From: CAYJLB01 sp964370845
Lineage (GTDB): Bacteria; Bacillota; Clostridia; Oscillospirales; Ruminococcaceae
DNA: 46,774 nt
Direction of reading: 5' to 3'
Assembly (NCBI GenBank): GCA_964370845.1
Contig: CAYJLB010000012.1
Span: forward strand, 1 to 46,774
Positions 41,584 through 46,774 of the stretch are shown one piece after another. The position numbers and the translations under genes were made by a program. The notes under the pieces were generated by a model, which worked only from the letters and a program-made list of their open reading frames with translations, did no database searches and had not been told where the DNA came from. Numbering within the stretch: position 1 is the first letter of the stretch; every line of letters begins with the position of its first letter.

Positions 41584-41588
41584 AATTC

Positions 41589-41657
41589 GCCCTCGCAGAA
41601 ACAAAATTATCCTCTTGCACTATCTAAAGTGCGGTCATAACAGCGGGGTTCCCCCGC
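41589..41657 (-). repeat. Stop-abutting repeat after cwlJ
   Basis: On the minus strand GCGGGGGAACCCCGC (41657-41643) overlaps the last G of the cwlJ TAG stop. TGTTATGACCGCACTTTAGA, an AGTGC half and the tail TTTTGTTTCTGCGAGGGCG follow. It is very similar to the copy after the GerQ-like gene. Confidence 0.8.
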
Positions 41658-42091
41658 TAGGTTTGGGCGTAGAGATCGGTTGGGTTGTAAAAACAATGAT
41701 CACCAATGCGAATTAAAAACTCACCTACTTCTGTTGGGAAATATGGTGGACAAGTCGGTTTAAAAGGGTTAAAAAACCAAAGAGCATAACCTAAATTAGT
41801 CAGCCTGTGCCCAGCAATTGCCCAGTTTGCAATATCATAATGAATTTGCTCAGGTCGCATATTATAAATATTTTGCGGGTTATATTTTCCTCTGTCAATT
41901 TCACGAACACATTGGAATTGTTGCTCTTGAAATATGACATTCCTTATGCTTCCAAGGCGGGAATATTCACCGTAACTTACTTCAACTCGGTTCATTACAA
42001 CGCTTGCAACAGCTTTCATACCGTTGTCACCTTCACCGCCAGCTTCACATTGTATAGTCCTTGCAAATAATTCAAGTTCAGAAAAAGGCAT
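41657..42091 (-). CDS. cwlJ: Spore cortex-lytic hydrolase, CwlJ type
   Basis: This 144-residue Hydrolase_2 (SleB/CwlJ) family enzyme degrades spore cortex peptidoglycan during germination. It starts ELFARTIQCEAGGEGDNGMKAVASVVMNRV, where the Glu in QCEAGGEG is the likely catalytic residue, and continues through FQEQQFQCV, the WAIAGH segment and ALWFFNPF. There is no signal peptide and no peptidoglycan-binding domain, which fits CwlJ (made in the mother cell and placed in the coat) rather than SleB. AAAGGACGG precedes the ATG. It is the first gene of a minus-strand pair with the GerQ-like gene. Its stop overlaps a repeat palindrome. Confidence 0.9.
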   Translation of the reverse strand: MPFSELELFARTIQCEAGGEGDNGMKAVASVVMNRVEVSYGEYSRLGSIRNVIFQEQQFQCVREIDRGKYNPQNIYNMRPEQIHYDIANWAIAGHRLTNLGYALWFFNPFKPTCPPYFPTEVGEFLIRIGDHCFYNPTDLYAQT

Positions 42092-42188
42092 AAAAATTCC
42101 GTCCTTTCGTAATGATTAGGGTTTCTTTTTAATTCTATTCAAAATTTATCTTAAATATGAAAAATTAAAACTATAAAATATTTTTAAA

Positions 42189-42243
42189 ATACCACTTGAC
42201 AAGTCATACTATGTGTGATATAGTATGACTTGTCAAGTGGTAT
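42189..42243 (+). promoter_or_regulatory. padR operon promoter inside a 24-bp perfect inverted repeat
   Basis: Arms 42189-42212 and 42220-42243 are perfectly complementary around the loop GTGTGAT. TTGACA (42196-42201), a 17-nt spacer and TATAGT (42219-42224) form a strong promoter within it, so whatever binds the repeat would block RNA polymerase. Autoregulation by the PadR protein encoded 51 bp downstream is the natural reading. Confidence 0.75.
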
Positions 42244-42293
42244 AATTCGTAAAAGAGTATGCCAAAACAAAATTTTGAGAGGAGAAAATTTGA

Positions 42294-42611
42294 ATGGATA
42301 GTCAACTAAAACGCGGGCTTTTGGATATTTGCGTACTAAAAGCACTTGAAAAAGAAGACTCTTATGGTTATAAAATTATTAAAGATGTTTCTGATTACAT
42401 TGAAATTTCTGAGTCAACACTTTATCCGATTTTAAAAAGACTGGAAAATAATGAACTTGTAACAGTTTATTCTGTTGAACATAACAGCAGATTAAGAAAG
42501 TATTACAAAATTTCTGAAATCGGAATGAAAAAAATAGCTGAGTTTATTTTAGAGTGGGAAAGTGTTATGAATGTCTACAAATATATTTCTGGAGGTATTG
42601 AAAATGAATAA
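42294..42611 (+). CDS. PadR-family transcriptional regulator
   Basis: This 105-residue PadR-like winged-helix repressor has the family start QLKRGLLDICVLKALEKEDSYGYKII, the recognition region ISESTLYPILKRLENNELV and a wing (HNSRLRKYYKISEIG). A short helical C-terminus for dimerisation follows. GAGAGGAG precedes ATG 42294. The stop overlaps the start of the DUF1700 gene by 8 bp. PadR-DUF1700-DUF4097 operons are widespread in Firmicutes and are generally thought to respond to membrane stress; the inducer is unknown. Confidence 0.93.
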   Translation: MDSQLKRGLLDICVLKALEKEDSYGYKIIKDVSDYIEISESTLYPILKRLENNELVTVYSVEHNSRLRKYYKISEIGMKKIAEFILEWESVMNVYKYISGGIENE

Positions 42612-43215
42612 AGAACAATTTTTGAATGAATTGAAAGTAAAAATAAATAAATTGCCTTATTTTGAGGTGGAAAAGGTGCTGAACTTTTATGATGAAAGTA
42701 TTAGCGACCGAGTTGAAGGGGGAGAAAGCGAAGAAGAAGTCATCGCTAAGTTAGGTGATGTCGAAACAATTGCAAAGGAAATTTTGCTTGACATACCAAT
42801 GAGCGAGATTATCGGTAAAAAAGTTAAAGATGTTAGTAAAAATACTAATAATAAAGGACTTTTAATAGGAGCGTTAATTGTAGGATTTCCAATTTGGTTT
42901 CCTATATTAATCTCGATAATTGCAGTGGTTTTCTCAATTTATGTTACGATTTGGGCATTGGTTATATCACTTTATGCTGTTTTATTAAGCTTTTTTGTAG
43001 CTGGTATTTTTACAACTGTTTTTGGAATTTTCAGCATTTTTAATCAAGGATTTTTACAAGGTCTTGCTATCAGCGGTGCTGGTTTAGTTGTTTTGGGACT
43101 AGGATTTTTAACTACTTTCCCACTAATTAAATTGTCAAAAGGCCTTGTTTCTATGACTGGTTCAGTCACTAAAGGAATAAAGAAAGCTATTATCGGAAAG
43201 AAGGGGAATAAATAA
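42604..43215 (+). CDS. DUF1700 membrane protein (HAAS domain)
   Basis: This 203-residue protein has a cytoplasmic N-terminal HAAS-type helical domain (MNKEQFLNELKVKINKLPYFEVEKVLNFYDESISDRVEGGESEEEVIAKLGDVETIAKEI) followed by four to five membrane helices (about 78-185) and a basic tail. The HAAS domain pairs with PadR regulators and probably passes a membrane signal to them. ATG 42604 is chosen because GGAGG lies 10 nt upstream and the start overlaps the padR stop. The next gene begins on the base after its TAA. Confidence 0.9.
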   Translation: MNKEQFLNELKVKINKLPYFEVEKVLNFYDESISDRVEGGESEEEVIAKLGDVETIAKEILLDIPMSEIIGKKVKDVSKNTNNKGLLIGALIVGFPIWFPILISIIAVVFSIYVTIWALVISLYAVLLSFFVAGIFTTVFGIFSIFNQGFLQGLAISGAGLVVLGLGFLTTFPLIKLSKGLVSMTGSVTKGIKKAIIGKKGNK

Positions 43216-44154
43216 ATGAAAAAATTTACTTTTATAGGTGCAATTGCTTTTGCTATAGGGATAATTATTTTTACCTGTTCAATGTCAGCTTTAAATTGGG
43301 ACTTTACAAAACTCAGTACTACAACTGAATATACAAAAGTAGATTATGTTACCCAAAATGGGGATTTAGACATTGTTATTGTGGAAGAAAACATTGATAT
43401 TATTATAAAAAAATCTGATAGTCAAAGTGATGAAATTTTAGTTGAATATAATGAGCGAGATGGAGAAAAGTACAGAATTATTGAGGGTGAAAATCTTGAA
43501 ATTATTAAAGATTATGAATTTAAATTCGAAAACAACTTATTTAGAATTGATTTATATTCAGCTGATTTAATTATAACTTTGCCACAAGATTATGATGGAA
43601 AAATATTGGTTAATAATTCGAATGCTGATATTAAAGTTGAAGAAATTTTTGCTAACTCCTTGGAGTTAACTACTTCAAATTCAGAAATTACTCTTGAAAA
43701 TGTGACAGTTAATGAGCATTTTTATACAAAAACATCAAACGGTGATATTGAGTTGAAGAACGTGGCTTTAGGTGGAAATTTAGTGGCTTATACCTCAAAT
43801 TCTGACATTGAATTAGAGAATGTTACCACAGCGCAAGCTTTTGAGTTGACAACTTCAAACGGAGAGGTTACTATGGAGGAAGTTACTGCTAATGTTGGAG
43901 GAAGCGTTGTTACTACAAATGGTGATATTAAGGTTGAAATGGTTGATTTTGGGGAAAAACTTACTTTAAAAACAACTCATAGCGACGTTTATGGGACTAT
44001 TGTCGGCGAAAAACATGATTTTGACATAAAGTCTTCCACAACTTTTGGTGACAACAATCTTTCAAATTCAGAAAATCCGTCTGCAAGCAAAGTTTTAGAG
44101 GTAAATACTACTACAGCTGACATCAAAATAGACTTCCGCAAGCGTGACGCTTGA
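43216..44154 (+). CDS. DUF4097 beta-helix surface protein with repeat-derived C-terminus
   Basis: This 312-residue protein has an N-terminal membrane anchor (about 5-25) and an extracytoplasmic DUF4097 beta-solenoid. Repeated turns such as TTSNSEITLENVTV, KTSNGDIELKNVAL, YTSNSDIELENVTT and TTSNGEVTMEEVTA show a period of about 20 residues. It is the third gene of the PadR operon and probably senses or protects the envelope; the function is unknown. Homologues usually end on a turn like TADIKIDF. Here the frame continues five more residues (RKRDA), encoded by the repeat palindrome CAAGCGTGACGCTTG, and the TGA stop lies inside that repeat. The original end was therefore probably replaced by repeat insertion. 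Confidence 0.9.
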   Translation: MKKFTFIGAIAFAIGIIIFTCSMSALNWDFTKLSTTTEYTKVDYVTQNGDLDIVIVEENIDIIIKKSDSQSDEILVEYNERDGEKYRIIEGENLEIIKDYEFKFENNLFRIDLYSADLIITLPQDYDGKILVNNSNADIKVEEIFANSLELTTSNSEITLENVTVNEHFYTKTSNGDIELKNVALGGNLVAYTSNSDIELENVTTAQAFELTTSNGEVTMEEVTANVGGSVVTTNGDIKVEMVDFGEKLTLKTTHSDVYGTIVGEKHDFDIKSSTTFGDNNLSNSENPSASKVLEVNTTTADIKIDFRKRDA

Positions 44155-44528
44155 CCCATTCCCGCACCGAACAGAGCAGAAAAAAAGAGTTTTGTTTCTG
44201 CGAGGGCAATGTGACGTTGCATCCTTGCCCGCACTGAACAAAGTGCAATAGGGTAAGTAGTATCTGCGAGGGCATAGTTTGATAGACGAATAAATTTCAC
44301 AAGCGTGACGCTTGACCCATTCCCGCACTGAACAGAGTAGAAAAAAAGAGTTTTGTTTCTGCGAGGGCAACGTGACGTTGCATCCTTGCCCGAACTAAAC
44401 AAAGTGCAATAGGGTAAGTAGCATCTGCGAGGGCATAGTTTGATAAATGAATAAATTATACAAGCGTGACGCTTGACCCATTCCCGCACTAAACAAAGTG
44501 CAAGGGGAAAAGATAGCATCTGCGAGGT
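44139..44528 (+). repeat. Tandem array of five stop-abutting repeat units
   Basis: Heads alternate: CAAGCGTGACGCTTG (44139), GCAATGTGACGTTGC (44206), CAAGCGTGACGCTTG (44300), GCAACGTGACGTTGC (44367), CAAGCGTGACGCTTG (44461). Each head is followed by a body beginning ACCCATTCCCGCAC or ATCCTTGCCCGCAC and ending CTGCGAGG. The two-unit period is 161 bp and includes a 20-odd-bp AT-rich linker. The last unit is internally shortened. The array starts inside the DUF4097 stop codon. Confidence 0.9.
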
Positions 44529-44534
44529 TAAATT

Positions 44535-44574
44535 TTCCTGTAGGTGAGGGTTTCCATGCCCTCCCCTACAGGAA
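44535..44574 (+). repeat. TGTAGG-family palindrome, long form
   Basis: TTCCTGTAGGTGAGGG (44535-44550) pairs with CCCTCCCCTACAGGAA (44559-44574) with one mismatch. It has the strongest stem of the family and could also act as the terminator of the PadR operon. Confidence 0.65.
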
Positions 44575-44601
44575 TTTATAATTTTATGACGTCCCTTTCC
44601 A

Positions 44602-44630
44602 TTGATTTTTCTTTATTGATATGCTATTAT
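44602..44630 (+). promoter_or_regulatory. Sigma-A promoter of the 7TM sensor gene
   Basis: TTGATT (44602-44607), a 17-nt spacer and TATTAT (44625-44630), 23 bp before the GTG start. Confidence 0.65.
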
Positions 44631-44652
44631 TAAAGAAAAAGGGGGCGTGATT

Positions 44653-46362
44653 GTGAATAATTATAACAAAAAAACTATATTAAAGACTTTGTTTTTTGTT
44701 GTTTTAATTTTTGTAGGAATTATCTTTGAAAGTGTAGAAAGAGGTTTGATTTTCATTGAAGAATTCTATGATTTTATTTCATTTGTCAACCCTTATGCTC
44801 AGGTTATTGCCCTTGCTATTTATATTGGAATTTTTAGTTATTGGATTGTAACTATTTACAATAGAATTATGGAGAAAAGCGTGCGTTTTTATCTTATTGG
44901 CATTGGAGTAACTATTATTTTTTGGCTTTCAATTCGTGCTATTAAATGGGGTTCTTTTAAGTTGCTTATTTTTGAGGATAGGCTATTCTGGTATTTTTAT
45001 TATATCCCTATGGCATTGCTACCATTATTTTTCTTTTTTATCTCGCTTTTAGTTGGGAAAGATGAAAATTATTCTATTAATAAAAAATGGTATTTACTTT
45101 ACATTCCAGCAATTATACTTATAATTTTAGCGATTACAAACGATTTTCACAAGTTATATTTCATTATTGATATATCGAAACATGCTTATGGGCTTGATTA
45201 TTCTCATAATATAGGGTATTTTTGTTTTGTAGCTTATGTTATAATATTGATGATTATGGCAACTGTAAATGTAACAAAAAAATTCCGTTTATCTTCAAAT
45301 AAAAAAGCTTCTCGTATACCCATTTTAGTGCTTTTAGTTGGTGTAGTTTATTTATTATTGTATGTTTTAAAACCTAACTACGGGATTGGTCATTATCTTG
45401 ATTTAACCTTGTTTATAGGATTTTTAGTTATTACATTTTTGGAAAGTTGTATACGTTCAAGGCTTATTAATTCAAATATTGGGCACAATGTTTTTTTTGC
45501 TTTTTCAGATATAAATTCTCAAATTTTAACAAAAGAAGGCGAAGTAGTTTATTCTTCAGAAAACACACTTCCCTTATCCCTTGAAAATTTTAATTTACTT
45601 AAAGTTGAAAAAAGTATAGAAGTCAATGAAAATGTCATTTTAAATATGAAAGAATTAGAAACAGGGTACGTTGCGTGGTATTCTGATATATCACATATTC
45701 GAAGTTTGATAAATGAATTTGAGAGTTTAAATATAAAGTTGTATGAAGAAGTTGACCTTTTGACCTTAGAGAATTTACAAAAAAGTGAAGCTGCAAGTCT
45801 TAAGAAACTTGATAATTTGCATAGTGTTTTGATTAGAGAAGTTTTTCCTTACAGCGAAAAAATAAAGTCAGAAATTCTAAAAAGAGAAAATCCTGATATT
45901 GACGAAATGCGGACTTTGCTATTTGAAACTGCTGTCACCTCGACATATTTAAAACGCAAGGTGAATTTGATATTGCTTTCTGAAATTGATAATTTTATTT
46001 CTGTTGAGGAAATGGCACTTTGCTTTAAAGAATCCTTTCAATTTCTTGAGTTTTTGGGTGTAAGTTGTCACATTAATTTGGTGGAACATTTTAAAATGAC
46101 TTTAGAGGCGTCATTGCTTTCTTACGACCTTTTTCAGTTTATTATTGAGAGTTTTCATTATAAAATCAAAACAATTTTTCTAACTTATAACTTGAAAAAT
46201 GGAAAAATTATTTTTACTGTGCAAGTAGCATATGACTATAAACAAGAGAATTCTTTAGATATTGATTTTGCATATGAGAAATTTTCAACTTCGATTGGAA
46301 ATTTAAAAATTGCTGATGAAGGTGATAGCTATTACTTTTCACTTTCTATCCAAAATGATTGA
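44653..46362 (+). CDS. 7TM histidine-kinase-type sensor protein without visible kinase motifs
   Basis: This protein of about 569 residues has an N-terminal half of seven to eight membrane helices, resembling the 7TM module of histidine kinases (segments such as WYLLYIPAIILIILAITNDFHKLYF). A PAS-like region follows (about 285-355, ITKEGEVVYSSENTLPLSLENF ... ETGYVAWYSDISHI) and then a helical coiled region. The C-terminal 200 residues show no H-box, N-box or glycine-rich ATP lid, so it is probably a sensor or partner rather than an active kinase. GTG 44653 is preferred to GTG 44647 because AAGGGGG is spaced about 8 nt from it. It is followed 17 bp later by another sensor-like gene, so the two probably act together. 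Confidence 0.75.
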   Translation: MNNYNKKTILKTLFFVVLIFVGIIFESVERGLIFIEEFYDFISFVNPYAQVIALAIYIGIFSYWIVTIYNRIMEKSVRFYLIGIGVTIIFWLSIRAIKWGSFKLLIFEDRLFWYFYYIPMALLPLFFFFISLLVGKDENYSINKKWYLLYIPAIILIILAITNDFHKLYFIIDISKHAYGLDYSHNIGYFCFVAYVIILMIMATVNVTKKFRLSSNKKASRIPILVLLVGVVYLLLYVLKPNYGIGHYLDLTLFIGFLVITFLESCIRSRLINSNIGHNVFFAFSDINSQILTKEGEVVYSSENTLPLSLENFNLLKVEKSIEVNENVILNMKELETGYVAWYSDISHIRSLINEFESLNIKLYEEVDLLTLENLQKSEAASLKKLDNLHSVLIREVFPYSEKIKSEILKRENPDIDEMRTLLFETAVTSTYLKRKVNLILLSEIDNFISVEEMALCFKESFQFLEFLGVSCHINLVEHFKMTLEASLLSYDLFQFIIESFHYKIKTIFLTYNLKNGKIIFTVQVAYDYKQENSLDIDFAYEKFSTSIGNLKIADEGDSYYFSLSIQND

Positions 46363-46379
46363 GTGAGGAGGTTTTGTTT

Positions 46380-46774
46380 ATGTTTTATTCTTCTCTAAAT
46401 GATGTTTCACGAAGCTATTTATTGGCATTTTATTATGTATGTTTTTTTGTAACATTAATAGGATTTATTTTAAATTTTGTATTACTTGAAAAGAAAAGAA
46501 ACTCCATTTTATTTTTTGTTTTAACATTAATAAATATTTTTTTAGTTAGCAATTTTACTGAACTTAATGATTTTCATAATATAAAATATAATATCGTGCT
46601 CACAGATATTTCAATATTAGTTGATAAAATCCCTTATTTAATTTATCTATTTTTTGGAGTAGGAAGCATGGTTTGCACATTCTTTTTCACTAGAAAATCT
46701 ATTTTAGTTAGAAAGAATACTGTTGATAAATTTTCTATTAAAGAAGCTATGGAAAACCTTCCTACTGGAGTTGT
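46380..46774 (+). CDS. Probable sensor histidine kinase, N-terminal part (runs off the window)
   Basis: ATG 46380 follows GAGGAGG and opens a frame that is still open at the window end (131 codons). Three hydrophobic segments are visible (about 12-36, 43-60 and 88-106). The sequence then reads TVDKFSIKEAMENLPTGV, the linker that commonly opens the cytoplasmic part of clostridial sensor kinases. The catalytic part lies outside the window, so the kinase call is inference from this motif and from the neighbouring 7TM sensor gene. Confidence 0.65.
   Translation, partial: MFYSSLNDVSRSYLLAFYYVCFFVTLIGFILNFVLLEKKRNSILFFVLTLINIFLVSNFTELNDFHNIKYNIVLTDISILVDKIPYLIYLFFGVGSMVCTFFFTRKSILVRKNTVDKFSIKEAMENLPTGV

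Noticed and set aside
43989..44519. Minus-strand 176-codon reading frame through the repeat array
   Set aside because: It is a by-product of in-frame tandem repeats, has no ribosome binding site and overlaps the DUF4097 gene.
44139..44528. Regular 161-bp repeats suggesting a CRISPR array
   Set aside because: Units are long, alternate between two head types, have no unique spacers of constant length, and no cas genes are present.
1..46774. tRNA or rRNA genes
   Set aside because: I saw no cloverleaf with a GTTCGA-type arm and CCA end, and no rRNA-like sequence on either strand.

Overview
The window comes from a low-GC, endospore-forming Firmicute, most likely an uncultured gut or rumen clostridium. 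It carries the spoIIGA-sigE pair, a CwlJ-type spore cortex hydrolase, a CwlD-type cortex amidase, a DnaD-DnaI primosome pair and a 6S RNA, and it has AT-rich intergenic DNA with A/G-rich ribosome binding sites. A run of exactly 100 N (40678-40777) is a scaffold gap, so this is draft or metagenome-assembled sequence.

Layout. Positions 1-2009 are the right end of a mobile element: the tail of an unknown gene, a 50-residue ORF and a large serine recombinase. It ends inside the first active-site motif of a cwlD amidase gene (2011-2616), so the element appears to split a sporulation gene. Next come radA, a small unknown gene, dtd, a ZIP metal transporter, msrAB, and a five-gene Mrp/Mbh-type cation antiporter operon on the minus strand that lacks the large ion-pumping subunits. 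From 9.5 to 18.3 kb lies a glycan locus: a sulfatase, a glycyl radical enzyme with an unusual active-site loop, a GH38 alpha-mannosidase and a LacI regulator with several candidate operators.

From 18.5 to 23.7 kb, minus-strand housekeeping genes follow: a PrsA-like foldase lipoprotein whose parvulin domain looks circularly permuted, dnaI, dnaD, 6S RNA, a membrane protein and a DUF1292 protein. From 23.9 to 25.6 kb there is no gene, but a consensus sigma-A promoter, imperfect tandem modules, many hairpins and a strong terminator indicate a noncoding RNA of about 1.7 kb. A 1,872-residue surface adhesin (25986-31604) and the decayed tail of another surface protein follow.

A complete five-gene oligopeptide-type ABC importer occupies 32.8-38.8 kb. 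Then come spoIIGA-sigE behind a Spo0A-type promoter, the scaffold gap, and a minus-strand cwlJ plus GerQ-like pair. A PadR-DUF1700-DUF4097 operon follows, read from a promoter buried in a 24-bp perfect inverted repeat. The window ends in a 7TM sensor-like protein and the start of a probable sensor kinase.

Two families of small dispersed repeats mark the right half and the dnaD/6S region. One has a 15-bp palindromic head that abuts or overlaps the stop codon of four separate genes. The points most worth checking are the recombinase-split cwlD, the 1.7-kb RNA, the stop-codon-abutting repeats, the permuted PrsA and the unusual glycyl radical enzyme.
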